Below, piece by piece: positions 29,431 through 42,700 of a DNA stretch of 64,000 bases. A program made the position numbers and the translations under genes. This DNA comes from Branchiostoma floridae (taxonomy: Eukaryota > Chordata > Leptocardii > Amphioxiformes > Branchiostomatidae), in the NCBI RefSeq assembly GCF_000003815.2, contig NC_049980.1, forward strand, positions 8,409,692 through 8,473,691. The letters are read 5' to 3'. The notes beneath the pieces were generated by a model, which saw only the letters and a list, made by a program, of their open reading frames with translations, was not told where the DNA came from and ran no database searches. Position 1 is the stretch's first letter. The number at the start of each line of letters is the position of its first letter.

Positions 29431-31707
29431 AATCTTGACTCCATAACGTTTGAAAGTTGAGAACATTCAGCGTCAACGGTGAAAAAGGAGGTTTCCGGGT
29501 CCCCGACTTAAGCGGTTAATCCGAATAGTTTTCAAGCCCTGTACAAAAGTAAAAAGGTAATTTTTAGTAATTAGATGACTTTTTGCTTTCTGTCCACGGC
29601 TATAACTCAAATTCAAGTGATTAAAGTAACGCACACTTTCTAAAGCTCCATTTTGGAAAAAAAACACCACCTGTCAACGCACCGGGTAGGGTAATGACTT
29701 AATAACGCGATTGTAGCTTAGGGTTCAAGTTCCGGAAAACCGCAAAATATTCGAATACTTTCTTCTCGAGATATTCTTGAGTATACGGGCTCTGTTTAGG
29801 CGCAACCGCTAGCTCTTTTTTTGGAACACCGCCTGTCACGGCAACGGGTAGGGTGATACCTTAATGTCGCGATTGTGGCTTAAGGTTTAAGTTCCGGCCT
29901 GGCACACTTCGTATGGTTGGATAGGTCCCTTAGTAAGGAATTGTAAGATGAAAACCGCAAAATATTCGGATACTTCCTTCTCGAGTTATTCTTGAGTATA
30001 TGGGCTCTGTTTAGGCGCAACCGCTAGATCCTTTTTTTGGAACACCGCCTGTCACGGCAACGGGTAGGGTGATGACATACGGTCGCGATTATAGCTTAGG
30101 GTTTAAGTTCCGGCCTTGCACATTTGGTATGGTTGGATAGGTCCCTTAGTAAGGAATTGTAAGATAAAAACCGCAAAATATTCGGATACTTCCTTCTCGA
30201 GTTATTCTTGAGTATATGGGCTCTGTTTAGGCGCAACCACTAGCTCCTTTTTTTGGAACACAGCCTGTCACGGCAACGGGTAGGGTGATATCTGAATGTC
30301 GCGATTGTAGCTTAAGGTTTAAGTTCCGGCCTGGCACACTTGGTATGGTTGGATAGGTCCCTTAGTAAAGAATTGTAAGATAAAAACCGCAAAATATTCG
30401 GATACTTCCTTCTCGAGTTATTCTTGAGTATATGGGCTCTGTTTAGGCGCAACCGCTAGCTCCTTTTTTTGGAACACCGCCTGTCACGGCAACGGGTAGG
30501 GTGATAACATATACGGTCGCGATTGTAGCTTAGGGCTTAAGTTCCGGCCTGGCACACTTGGTATGGTTGGATAGGTCCCTTAGTATGGAATTGTAAGATG
30601 AAAACCGCAAAATATGCGGATACTTCCTTCTCGAGTTATTCTTGAGTATATGGGCTCTGTTTAGGCGCAACCGCTAGCTCCTTTTTTTGGAACACCGCCT
30701 GTCACGGCAACGGGTAGGGTGATGCCTTAATGTCGCGATTGTAGCCTAAGGTTTAAGTTCCGGCCTGGCACACTTGGTATGGTTGGATAGGTCCCTTAGT
30801 AAAGAATTGTAAGATGAAAACCGCAAAATATTCGGATACTTCCTTCTCGAGTTATTCTTGAGTATATGGGCTCTTTTTATATTTAGGCGCAACCGCTAGA
30901 TCCTTTTTTTGGAACACCGCCTGTCACGGCAACGGGTAGGGTGATGACATACGGTCGCGATTATAGCTTAGGGTTTAAGTTCCGGCCTTGCACATTTGGT
31001 ATGGTTGGATAGGTCCCTTAGTAAGGAATTGTAAGATAAAAACCGCAAAATATTCGGATACTTCCTTCTCGAGTTATTCTTGAGTATATGGGCTCTGTTT
31101 AGGCGCAACCACTAGCTCCTTTTTTTGGAACACAGCCTGTCACGGCAACGGGTAGGGTGATATCTGAATGTCGCGATTGTAGCTTAAGGTTTAAGTTCCG
31201 GCCTGGCACACTTGGTATGGTTGGATAGGTCCCTTAGTAAAGAATTGTAAGATAAAAACCGCAAAATATTCGGATACTTTCTTCTCGAATTATTCTTGAG
31301 TATATGGGCTCTGTTTAGGCGCAACCGCTAGCTCCTTTTTTTGGAACACCGCCTGTCACGGCAACGGGTAGGGTGATAACATATACGGTCGCGATTGTAG
31401 CCTTGGGTTTAAGTTCCGGCCTGGCACACTTGGTATGGTTGGATAGGTCCCTTAGTAAGGAATTGTAAGATGAAGACCGCAAAATATTCGAATGCTTCCT
31501 TCTCGAGTTATCCTTGAGTATATGGGCTCTGTTTAGGCGCAACCGCTAGCTCCTTTTTTTTTGGAACACCGCCTGTCACGGCAACGGGTAGGGTGATACC
31601 TTAATGTCGCAATTGTAGCCTAAGGTTTAAGTTCCGGCCTGGCACACTTCGTATGGTTGGATAGGTCCCTTAGTAAGGAATTGTAAGATGAAAACCGCAA
31701 AATATTC

Positions 31708-32401
31708 NNNNNNNNNNNNNNNNNNNNNNNNNNNNNNNNNNNNNNNNNNNNNNNNNNNNNNNNNNNNNNNNNNNNNNNNNNNNNNNNNNNNNNNNNNNNN
31801 NNNNNNNNNNNNNNNNNNNNNNNNNNNNNNNNNNNNNNNNNNNNNNNNNNNNNNNNNNNNNNNNNNNNNNNNNNNNNNNNNNNNNNNNNNNNNNNNNNNN
31901 NNNNNNNNNNNNNNNNNNNNNNNNNNNNNNNNNNNNNNNNNNNNNNNNNNNNNNNNNNNNNNNNNNNNNNNNNNNNNNNNNNNNNNNNNNNNNNNNNNNN
32001 NNNNNNNNNNNNNNNNNNNNNNNNNNNNNNNNNNNNNNNNNNNNNNNNNNNNNNNNNNNNNNNNNNNNNNNNNNNNNNNNNNNNNNNNNNNNNNNNNNNN
32101 NNNNNNNNNNNNNNNNNNNNNNNNNNNNNNNNNNNNNNNNNNNNNNNNNNNNNNNNNNNNNNNNNNNNNNNNNNNNNNNNNNNNNNNNNNNNNNNNNNNN
32201 NNNNNNNNNNNNNNNNNNNNNNNNNNNNNNNNNNNNNNNNNNNNNNNNNNNNNNNNNNNNNNNNNNNNNNNNNNNNNNNNNNNNNNNNNNNNNNNNNNNN
32301 NNNNNNNNNNNNNNNNNNNNNNNNNNNNNNNNNNNNNNNNNNNNNNNNNNNNNNNNNNNNNNNNNNNNNNNNNNNNNNNNNNNNNNNNNNNNNNNNNNNN
32401 N
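31708..32401. other. assembly gap (694 N)
   Basis: Run of N within the satellite; flanks are satellite on both sides. Confidence 1.
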
Positions 32402-35179
32402 TCTGTTTAGGCGCAACCACTAGCTCCTTTTTTTGGAACACAGCCTGTCACGGCAACGGGTAGGGTGATATCTGAATGTCGCGATTGTAGCTTAAGGTTT
32501 AAGTTCCGGCCTGGCACACTTGGTATGGTTGGATAGGTCCCTTCGTAAGGAATGTTAAGATGAAAACCGCAAAATATTCGGATGCTTCCTTCTCGAGTTA
32601 TTCTTGAGTATATGGGCTCTTTTTATATTTAGGCGCAACCGCTAGCTCCTTTTTTTGGAACACCGCCTGTCACGGCAACGGGTAGGGTGATGCCTTAATG
32701 TCGCGATTTTAGCTTAAGGTTTAAGTTCTGGCCTGGCATACTTGGTATGGTTGGATAGGTCCCTTAGTAAGGAATTGTAAGATGAAAACCGCAAAATATT
32801 CGGATACTTCCTTCTCGAGTTATTCTTGAGTATATGGGCTCTGTTTAGGCGCAACCGCTAGTTCCTTTTTTTGGAACACCGCCTGTCACGGCAACGGGTA
32901 GGGTGATGCCTTAATGTCGCGATTGTAGCCTAAGGTTTAAGTTCCGGCCTTGCACACTTGGTATGGTTGGATAGGTCCCTTAGTAAAGAATTGTAAGATG
33001 AAAACCGCAAAATATTCGGATACTTCCTTCTCGAATTATTCTTGAGTATATGCGCTCTGTTTAGGCGCTACCGCTAGCTCCTTTTTTTTGGAACACCGCC
33101 TGTCACGGCAACGGGTAGGGTGATGCCTTAATGTCGCGATTGTAGCTTAAGGTTTACGTTCCGGCCTGGCACACTTGGTATGGTTGGATAGGTCTCTTAG
33201 TAAGGAATTGTAAGATGAAAACCGCAAACTATTTGGATACTTCCTTCTCGAGGTATTCTTGAGTATATGGGCTCTGTTTAGGCGAAACCACTAGATCCTT
33301 TTTTTGGAACACCGCCTGTACCGGCAACGGGTAGGGTGATGACATACGGTCGCGATTGTAGCTTAGGGTTTAAGTTCCGGCCTTGCACACTTGGTATGGT
33401 TGGATAGGTCCCTTAGTAAGGAATTGTAAGATGAAGACCGCAAAATATTCGAATACTTCCTTCTCGAGTTATCCTTGAGTATATGGGCTCTGTTTAGGCG
33501 CAACCGCTAGCTCCTTTTTTTTTGGAACACCGCCTGTCACGGCAACGGGTAGGGTGATGACATACGGTCACGATTGTGGCTTAGGGTTTAAGTTCCGGCC
33601 TGGCACACTTGGTATGGTTGGATAGGTCCCTTAGTAAGGAATTGTAAGATGAAAACCGCAAAATATTCGGATACTTCCTTCTTGAGTTATTCTTGAGTAT
33701 ATGGGCTCTGTTTAGGCGCAACCACTAGATAGGCGGATAGGCGCAACCGCTAGCTCCTTTTTTTGGAACACCGCCTGTCACGGCAACGGGTAGGGTGATG
33801 CCTTAATGTCGCGATTGTAGCATAAGGTTTAAGTTCCGGTCTTGCACACTTGGTATGGTTGGATAGGTCTCTTAGTAAGGAGTTGTAAGATGAAAACCGC
33901 AAAATATTTGGATACTTACTTCCCGAGTTATTCTTGAGTATATGGGCTCTGTTTAGGCGCAACCGCTAGCTCTTTTTTGGAGACACCGCCTGTCACGGCA
34001 ACGGATAGGGTGATGACAACGGTCGCGATTGTAGCATAAGGTTTAAGTTCCGGCCTGGCACACTTGGTATGGTTGGATAGGTCACTTAGTAAGGAATTGT
34101 AAGATGAAAACTGCACAATATTCGGATACTTCCTTCTCGAGTTATTCTTGAGTATATGGGCTCTGTTTAGGCGCAACCGCTAGCTCCTTTTTTGGAACAC
34201 CGCCTGTCACGGAAACGGGTAGGGCGATGCCTTTATGTCGCCATTGTAGCCAAAGGCTTAAGTTCCGGCCTGGTACACTTGGTATGGTTGGATAGGTCAC
34301 TTAGTAAGAAATTGTAAGATGAAAACCGCAAAATATTTGAATACTTCCTTCTCGAGTTATTCTTGAGTATATGGGCTCTGTTTATATTTAGGTGCAACCG
34401 CTAGCTCCTTTTTTTGGAACACCGCCTGAGACGGCAACGGGTAGGGTGATGCCTTAATGTCGCGATTGTAGCCTAAGGTTTACGTTCCGGCCTGGCACAC
34501 TTGGTATGGTTGGATAGGTCTCTTAGTAAGGAATATTAAGATGAACACCGCAAAATATTCGGATACTTCCTTCTCGAGTTATTCTTGAGTATATGGGCTC
34601 TGTTTAGGCGCAACCGCTAGCTCCTTTTTTTGGAACACAGTATGTGACGGAAACAGGTAGGGTGATGCCTTAATGTCGCGATTGTAGCCTAAGGTTTAAG
34701 TTCCGGCCTGGCACATTTGGTATGGTTGGATAGGTCCCTTAGTAAAGAATTGTAAGATGAAAACCGCAAAATATTCGGATACTTCCTTCTCGAATTATTC
34801 TTGAGTATATGGGCTCTGTTTAGGCGCAACCGCTAGCTCCTTTTTTTGGAACACCGCCTGTCACGGCAACGGGTAGGGTGATGACATACGGTCGCGATTG
34901 TAGCCTAAGGTTTAAGTTCCGGCCTGGCACATTTGGTATGGTTGGATAGGTCTCTTAGTAAGGAATTGTAAGATGAAAACCGCAAAATATTCGGATACTT
35001 CCTTCTCGAGTTATTCTTGAGTATATGGGCTCTGTTTAGGCGCAACCGCTAGCTTTTTTTTGGAACACCGCCTGTCACGGCAACGGGTAGGGTGATACCT
35101 TAATGTCGCGATTGTAGCTTAAGGTTTAAGTTCCGGCCTGGCACACTTGGTATGGTTGGATAGTCGGCTTAGGAAGAAA

Positions 35180-35279
35180 NNNNNNNNNNNNNNNNNNNNN
35201 NNNNNNNNNNNNNNNNNNNNNNNNNNNNNNNNNNNNNNNNNNNNNNNNNNNNNNNNNNNNNNNNNNNNNNNNNNNNNNN
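35180..35279. other. assembly gap (100 N, placeholder length)
   Basis: Exactly 100 N, a usual size for a gap of unknown length. Satellite on both sides, with odd sequence just before it (TCGGCTTAGGAAGAAA). Confidence 1.
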
Positions 35280-36776
35280 TATGGGCTCTGTTTAGGCGCA
35301 ACCGCTAGCTCCTTTTTTGGAACACCGCCTGTCACGGCGACGGGTAGGGTGATACCTTAATGTCGCGATTGTAGCTTAAGGTTTAGGTTCCGGCCTGGCA
35401 CACTTGGTATGGTTGGATAGGTCACTTAGTTAAGAATTGTAAGATGAAAACCGCAAAATATTCGGATACTTCCTTCTCGAGTTATTCTTGAGTATATGGG
35501 CTCTGTTTAGGCGCAACCGCTTACTCCTTTTTTTGGAACAACGCCTGTCACGGCAACGGGTTGGGTGATGACATACGGTCGCGATTGTAGCTTAAGGTTT
35601 AAGTTCCGGCCTTGCACACTTGGTATGGTTGGATAGGTCACTTAGTAAGGAATTGTAAGATGAAAACCGCAAAATATTTGAATACTTCCTTCTCGAGTTA
35701 TTCTTGAGTATATGGGCTCTGTTTATATTTAGGCGCAACCGCTAGCTTTTTTTTGGAACACCGCTTGTCACGGCAACGGTTAGGGTGATACCTTAATGTC
35801 GCGATTGTAGCTTAAGGTTTAGGTTCCGGCCTTGCACACTTGGTATGGTTGGATAGGACTGTTAGTAAGGAATTGTAAGATGAAAACCGCATAATATTCG
35901 GATACTTCCTTCTCGAGTTATTCTTGAGTATATGGGTTCTGTTTATATTTAGGTGCAACCGCTAGCTCCTTTTTTTGGAACACCGCCTGTCACGGCAACG
36001 GGTAGGGTGATGCCTTAATGTCTTGATTGTAGCTTAAGGTTTAAGTTCCGGCCTGGCACACTTGGTATGGTTGGATAGGTCTCTTAGTAAGGAATTGTAA
36101 GATGAAAACCGCAAACTATTTGGATACTTCCTTCTCGAGGTATTCTTGAGTATATGGGCTCTGTTTAGTCGAAACCACTAGATCCTTTTTTGGAACACCG
36201 CCTGTCACGACAACGGGTAGGGTGATGACATACGGTCGCAATTGTAGCTTAGGGTTTAAGTTTCAGCCTTGCACACTTGGTATGGTTGGATAGGTCCCTT
36301 AGTAAGGAATTGTAAGATGAAGACCGCAAAATATTCGAATACTTCCTTCTCGAGTTATCTTTGAGTATATGGGCTCTGTTTAGGCGCAACCGCTAGCTCC
36401 TTTTTTTGGAACACCGCCTGTCACGGCAACGGGTAGGGTGATACCTTAATGTCGCAATTGTAGCCTAAGGTTTAAGTTCCGGCCTGGCACACTTGGTATG
36501 GTTGGATAGGTCCCTTAGTAAGGAATTGTAAGATGAAAACCGCAAAATATGCGGATACTTCCTTCTCGAGTTATTCTTGAGTATATGGGCTCTGTTTAGG
36601 CGCAACCGCTAGCTCCTTTTTTTGGAACACCGCCTGTCACGGCAACGGGTAGGGTGATAACATACGGTCGCGATTGTAGCTTAGGGTTTAAGTTCCGGCC
36701 TTGCACACTTGGTATGGTTGGATAGGTCACTTAGTAAGGAATTGTAAGATGAAAACTGCACAATATTAGGATACTG

Positions 36777-37016
36777 NNNNNNNNNNNNNNNNNNNNNNNN
36801 NNNNNNNNNNNNNNNNNNNNNNNNNNNNNNNNNNNNNNNNNNNNNNNNNNNNNNNNNNNNNNNNNNNNNNNNNNNNNNNNNNNNNNNNNNNNNNNNNNNN
36901 NNNNNNNNNNNNNNNNNNNNNNNNNNNNNNNNNNNNNNNNNNNNNNNNNNNNNNNNNNNNNNNNNNNNNNNNNNNNNNNNNNNNNNNNNNNNNNNNNNNN
37001 NNNNNNNNNNNNNNNN
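36777..37016. other. assembly gap (240 N)
   Basis: Within the satellite; the right edge begins with an unusual CCAGTATCCCCC run before returning to the unit. Confidence 1.
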
Positions 37017-37382
37017 ATGGGCTCCAGTATCCCCCTTAGGCGCAACCGCTAGCTCTTTTTTGGAGACACCGCCTGTCACGGCAACGGATAGGGTGATGAC
37101 AACGGTCGCGATTGTAGCCTAAGGTTTAAGTTCCGGCCTGGCACACTTGGTATGGTTGGATAGGTCACTTAGTAAAGAATTGTAAGATGAAAACTGCACA
37201 ATATTCGGATACTTCCTTCTCGAGTTATTCTTGAGTATATGGGCTCTGTTTAGGCGCAACCGCTAGCTCCTTTTTTTGGAACACCGCCTGTCACGGCAAC
37301 GGGTAGGGTGATGACATACGGTCGCGATTGTAGCTTAAGGTTTAAGTTCCGGCCTTGCACACTTGGTATGGTTGGATAGGTC

Positions 37383-37587
37383 TGTTATGAACCACTGAGA
37401 ACCATGTGAACTCCTACCCAACCCCCCCTAATTTAGAAATAGACTAGTCCTGTGACCTCATCCTGTGACCTCATTCTGGTGCTAGGATCCTGGAGAAAGG
37501 ACACAATAAACCATGTGCTCCTCAAAAATGTCCAGTGTGCGGCTGTTATTTGCAATTCTTAAATAGCCTTACCACCGGCTCATAACA
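37383..37587 (+). repeat. 5' LTR
   Basis: 205 bp, TG...CA ends with 8-bp inverted termini. Contains a duplicated CCTGTGACCTCAT word and an AATAAA at about 37506. One base differs from the 3' LTR (CAATTCTT against CAATACTT). Confidence 0.93.
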
Positions 37588-37849
37588 AATGGCGTCACGG
37601 ACACGGAGAGGAATTGTGATGACGGTCAGCACGGTATAGAGGAACAGAATTGTATCCAACGCTCCAAAACTCACAGAGAGTCTTCCACCATGTGCTACGC
37701 CACAGTGGGAGGGCGAGATCGATTGGAACACTCTGTCACTATACTCCAAGGACAAACCTCCAGCAGTATTATACCCTACATTTACTGGATGCAGTCAACT
37801 ATGAGTACCAGCGTTTAAAAACGAGGAGGAGGGAATGAACTGTATCCAA

Positions 37850-38415
37850 GCTGAAACTCTACTGACAGAACGGCTGAGAAAGTGAGCTGCTGATCTCCAT
37901 CTTGTAGACCCAGGCTTCCTCTAACACGGCACTGTATCCAGTCTTCCATCTTCACCAACAGAGCGGGGCGGACAAGCAAGCTTCTAATTACTGGGTGGAA
38001 CAGAGAGGTGCCATCTCCAGAGTCCACTGACAGAGGGTTAGAAAGTGAAGCTGACGAACTCGTGCGGGTGATTCACCGACAGAGCGGGGCGGACAAGCAA
38101 GCTTCTAATTACCGGGTGGAACAGAGAGGTGCCATCTCCAGAGTCCACTGACAGAGGGTTAGAAAGTGAAGCTGACGAACTCGTGCGGGTGATTCACCGA
38201 CAGAGCGGGGCGGANNNNNNNNNNNNNNNNNNNNNNNNNNNNNNNNNNNNNNNNNNNNNNNNNNNNNNNNNNNNNNNNNNNNNNNNNNNNNNNNNNNNNN
38301 NNNNNNNNNNNNNNNNNNNNNNNNNNNNNNNNNNNNNNNNNNNNNNNNNNNNNNNNNNNNNNNNNNNNNNNNNNNNTAAAGCAAGCTTCCAGTCGTCGGG
38401 TGGAACAGAAGCGAA
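37850..38415 (+). repeat. 121-bp tandem repeat inside the LTR element
   Basis: GAGCGGGGCGGA begins at 37961, 38082 and 38203, so the period is 121 bp. A diverged unit precedes it (about 37857). After the gap, AGCAAGCTTCCAG..GGGTGGAACAGA resumes the pattern, so the array spans the gap. Confidence 0.85.
38215..38376. other. assembly gap (162 N) inside the LTR element
   Basis: Falls in the 121-bp repeat, where copy number is likely misassembled. Confidence 1.
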
Positions 38416-38809
38416 GGAACGTTCTGGAATCTTTCATCGTGCATGCTGTGGACTCCCCAGAAAAATTCATCACATGTAACAAGACCACACACAAAGGATC
38501 ACCGAACTGTCGCAGGGACATTTCAAACATTGACTGATCTCTACAGTAAGATTTACACTCCAGTTTTAATCTGTATTGTTTATATCTTTGCTTTATTCGC
38601 ACATTTGTAAATTCTGCCCACATTCCACTGCCATGCTGTGGGATGTGTCTAGTCTTGCCCTGCCACATCTGCTAGCAATCAGAGGGTGAGTCTCCCAAAG
38701 AAAACAAAGGGCCAACACTTCTAAGCTATTCCCAGTGGTGTATTGTACATTCCTCACACTTCTCTGTTTACCGATTTGTAAGGCTTACTTAACCAGCACA
38801 AAATTGTGA

Positions 38810-39380
38810 CTTTTATGTTCTTTCAACAATGTATGCATGTAGATTATAAGTGTATCAGGTGCCAAGCATTCAGCTGGTTTTCTCTTTAATGTAAGCCAGG
38901 GTCTGTTTCTGAAGCATATTATACATTGCATTACAATATCTGTTCCCTTTTTTGCAACAAACAAACTTCACTGTCGTCAACAACGTATGCATGTAGTTGT
39001 GCCTCAGTGTGTCAAACATTCAGCTGGTTCTCTTTCCGGTTAGCCAGGGTTTGTTTGTGAAGTACAACTTACTGCTACGCGAGCCAGATCTGTTTCCATA
39101 TAGATTTTGTATCTTTCCATATTTCCATATCTGTATATGATTTATATTTGCAACAGCCAAACAAACTTCACTGTCGTCATGTAATTTGTATGTAGTTTGT
39201 GCCTCAGTGTGCCAGACATTCAGCTGGTTCTCTTTATGTAGAGCTATAGGGTTTGTCTTCTGAAGTGCAACTCACTGCTATACGAATTAGATCCGTTTCT
39301 ATATTTTTATGTTTCCATATTCCCATATCTATATCATAGTATATGTTTAATATTGTAACAGTCAGTTTTGCTATCATTAT
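38810..39380 (+). repeat. diverged tandem repeat (about 160-200 bp) inside the LTR element
   Basis: The words CATTCAGCTGGTT, GTATGCATGTAG or GTATGTAG, and AACTTCACTGTCGTCA recur in order around 38830-38880, 38960-39030 and 39160-39230, followed by CTGTTTCCATAT-type sequence. Three diverged copies. Confidence 0.7.
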
Positions 39381-39554
39381 CTTCTCAGAATATCCATAGT
39401 TTTCAATGTTCAAAGGACAGAAGTGTCAACATTCTTTATTTTTGTAGCTTCCTTATAATACCCGTAATGTAACTTCTAAGTAGTCTACCCAGTGGTTTCA
39501 TATCTTTATGATTATTCAGATTGACTTGTCAATCTTCTCCTGTTAGGGGAGGTA

Positions 39555-39759
39555 TGTTATGAACCACTGAGAACCATGTGAACTCCTACCCAACCCCCCC
39601 TAATTTAGAAATAGACTAGTCCTGTGACCTCATCCTGTGACCTCATTCTGGTGCTAGGATCCTGGAGAAAGGACACAATAAACCATGTGCTCCTCAAAAA
39701 TGTCCAGTGTGCGGCTGTTATTTGCAATACTTAAATAGCCTTACCACCGGCTCATAACA
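39555..39759 (+). repeat. 3' LTR
   Basis: 205 bp, same termini as the 5' LTR, one substitution between them. Preceded by a purine-rich tract (39545-39552). Confidence 0.93.
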
Positions 39760-42700
39760 AGGTCACTTAGTAAGAAATTGTAAGATGAAAACCGCAAAAT
39801 ATTTGAATACTTCCTTCTCGAGTTATTCTTGAGTATATGGGCTCTGTTTATATTTAGGTGCAACCGCTAGCTCCTTTTTTTGGAACACCGCCTGTGACGG
39901 CAACGGGTAGGGTGATGCCTTAATGTCGCGATTGTAGTCTAAGGTTTACGTTCCGGCCTGGCACACTTGGTATGGTTGGATAGGTCTCTTAGTAAGGAAT
40001 AGTAAGATGAACACCGCAAAATATTCGGATACTTCCTTCTCGAGTTATTCTTGAGTATATGGGCTCTGTTTAGGCGCAACCGCTAGCTCCTTTTTTTGGA
40101 ACACAGTATGTGACGGAAACAGGTAGGGTGATGCCTTAATGTCGCGATTGTAGCCTAAGGTTTAAGTTCCGGCCTGGCACACTTGGTATGGTTGGATAGG
40201 TCCCTTAGTAAAGAATTGTAAGATGAAAACCGCAAAATATTCGGATACTTCCTTCTCGAATTCTTCTTGAGTATATGGGCTCCGTTTAGGCGCAACCGCT
40301 AGCTCCTTTTTTTGGAACACCGCCTGTCACGGCAACGGGTAGGGTGATAACATACGGTCGCGATTGTAGCTTAGGGTTTAAGTTCCGGCCTTGCACACTT
40401 GGTATGGTTGGATAGGTCACTTAGTAAGGAATTGTAAGATGAAAACTGCACAATATTCGGATACTTCCTTCTCGAGTTATTCTTGAGTATATGGGCTCTG
40501 TTTAGGCGCAACCGCTAGCTCCTTTTTTTGGAACACCGCCTGTCACGGCAACGGGTAGGGTGATGACATACGGTCGCGATTGTAGCTTAAGGTTTAAGTT
40601 CCGGCCTTGCACACTTGGTATGGTTGGATAGGTCACTTAGTAAGAAATTGTAAGATGAAAACCGCAAAATATTTGAATACTTCCTTCTCGAGTTATTCTT
40701 GAGTATATGGGCTCTGTTTATATTTAGGTGCAACCGCTAGCTCCTTTTTTTGGAACACCGCCTGAGACGGCAACGGGTAGGGTGATGCCTTAATGTCGCG
40801 ATTGTAGCCTAAGGTTTACGTTCCGGCCTGGCACACTTGGTATGGTTGGATAGGTCTCTTAGTAAGGAATATTAAGATGAACACCGCAAAATATTCGGAT
40901 ACTTCCTTCTCGAGTTATTCTTGAGTATATGGGCTCTGTTTAGGCGCAACCGCTAGCTCCTTTTTTTGGAACACAGTATGTGACGGAAACAGGTAGGGTG
41001 ATGCCTTAATGTCGCGATTGTAGCCTAAGGTTTAAGTTCCGGCCTGGCACATTTGGTATGGTTGGATAGGTCCCTTAGTAAAGAATTGTAAGATGAAAAC
41101 CGCAAAATATTCGGATACTTCCTTCTCGAATTATTCTTGAGTATATGGGCTCTGTTTAGGCGCAACCGCTAGCTCCTTTTTTTGGAACACCGCCTGTCAC
41201 GGCAACGGGTAGGGTGATAACATACGGTCGCGATTGTAGCTTAGGGTTTAAGTTCCGGCCTTGCACGCTTGGTATGGTTGGAAAGGTCACTTAGTAAAGA
41301 ATTGTAAGATGAAAACTGCACAATAATCGGATACTTCCTTCTCGAGTTATTCTTGAGTATATGGGCTCTGTTAAGGCGCAACCGCTAGCTCCTTTTTTTG
41401 GAACACCGCCTGTCACGGCAACGGGTAGGGTGATGACATACGGTCGCGATTGTAGCTAGGGTTTTAAGTTCCGGCCTTGCACACTTGGTATGGCTGGATA
41501 GGTCCCTTAGTAAGGAATTGTAAGATGAAGATCGCAAAATATTCGAATACTTCCTTCTCGAGTTATCCTTGAGTATATGGGCTCTGTTTAGGCGCAACCG
41601 CTAGCTCCTTTTTTTGGAACACCGCCTGTCACGGCAACGGGTAGGGTGATACAATATTATGTCGCAATTGTAACCTAAGGCTTAAGTTCCGGCCTGGCAC
41701 ACTTGGTATGGTTGGATAGGTCCCTTAGTAAGGAATTGTAAGATGAAAACCGCAGAATATGCGGATACTTCCTTCTCGAGTTATTCTTGAGTATATGGGC
41801 TCTGTTTAGGCGCAACCGCTAGCTCCTTTTTTTGGAACACCGCCTGTCACGGCAACGAGTAGGGTGATAACATACGGTCGCGATTGTAGCCTAAGGTTTA
41901 AGTTCCAGCCTGGCACATTTGGTATGGTTGGATAGGTCTCTTAGTAAAGAATTGTAAGATGAAACCGCAAAATATTCGGATACTTCCTTCTCGAGTTATT
42001 CTTGAGTATATGGGCTCTGTTTAGGCGCAACCGCTAGCTCCTTTTTTTGGAACACAGTATGTGACGGAAACAGGTAGGGTGATGCCTTAATGTCGCGATT
42101 GTAGCCTAAGGTTTAAGTTCCGGCCTGGCACATTTGGTATGGTTGGATAGGTCCCTTAGTAAAGAATTGTAAGATGAAAACCGCAAAATATTCGGATACT
42201 TCCTTCTCGAATTATTCTTGAGTATATGGGCTCTGTTTAGGCGCAACCGCTAGCTCCTTTTTTTGGAACACCGCCTGTCACGGCAACGGGTAGGGTGATG
42301 ACATACGGTCGCGATTGTAGCCTAAGGTTTAAGTTCCGGCCTGGCACATTTGGTATGGTTGGATAGGTCTCTTAGTAAGGAATTGTAAGATGAAAACCGC
42401 AAAATATTCGGATACTTCCTTCTCGAGTTATTCTTGAGTATATGGGCTCTGTTTAGGCGCAACCGCTAGCTTTTTTTTGGAACACCGCCTGTCACGGCAA
42501 CGGGTAGGGTGATACCTTAATGTCGCGATTGTAGCTTAAGGTTTAAGTTCCGGCCTGGCACACTTGGTATGGTTGGATAGGTCCCTTAGTAAGAAATTGT
42601 AAGATGAAAACCGCAAAATATTCGGATACTTCCTTCTCGAGTTATTCTTGAGAATATGGGCTCTGTTTAGGCGCAACCGCTAACTCCTTTTTTGGAACAC

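Larger units (their letters stand above)
37383..39759 (+). mobile_element. non-autonomous LTR retrotransposon inserted in the satellite
   Basis: Two 205-bp LTRs bound a 1967-bp interior. LTRs start TGTTATGA and end TCATAACA. The target duplication is AGGTC (37378-37382 and 39760-39764), and joining the flanks restores the satellite phase. TGGCGTCACGG two bases after the left LTR is a candidate primer-binding site, and AGGGGAGG just before the right LTR is a candidate polypurine tract, so it is oriented on +. I find no protease, RT or integrase; only short interrupted frames follow the first LTR. The interior is filled with tandem repeats and has one gap. It must have been mobilised in trans. 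Superfamily is not decided; the 5-bp duplication fits Gypsy or BEL types. Confidence 0.9.

Noticed and set aside
29715-29740. Pol III promoter (A and B boxes) as origin of the satellite
   Set aside because: TAGCTTAGGG and GGTTCAAGTTCC resemble the boxes in the first unit, but they are almost adjacent, while real boxes are 30-60 nt apart, and most units have lost the second one.
37588-37850. gag coding sequence in the LTR element
   Set aside because: Frames after the left LTR are short and interrupted by stops, with no zinc knuckle or other retroviral landmark.
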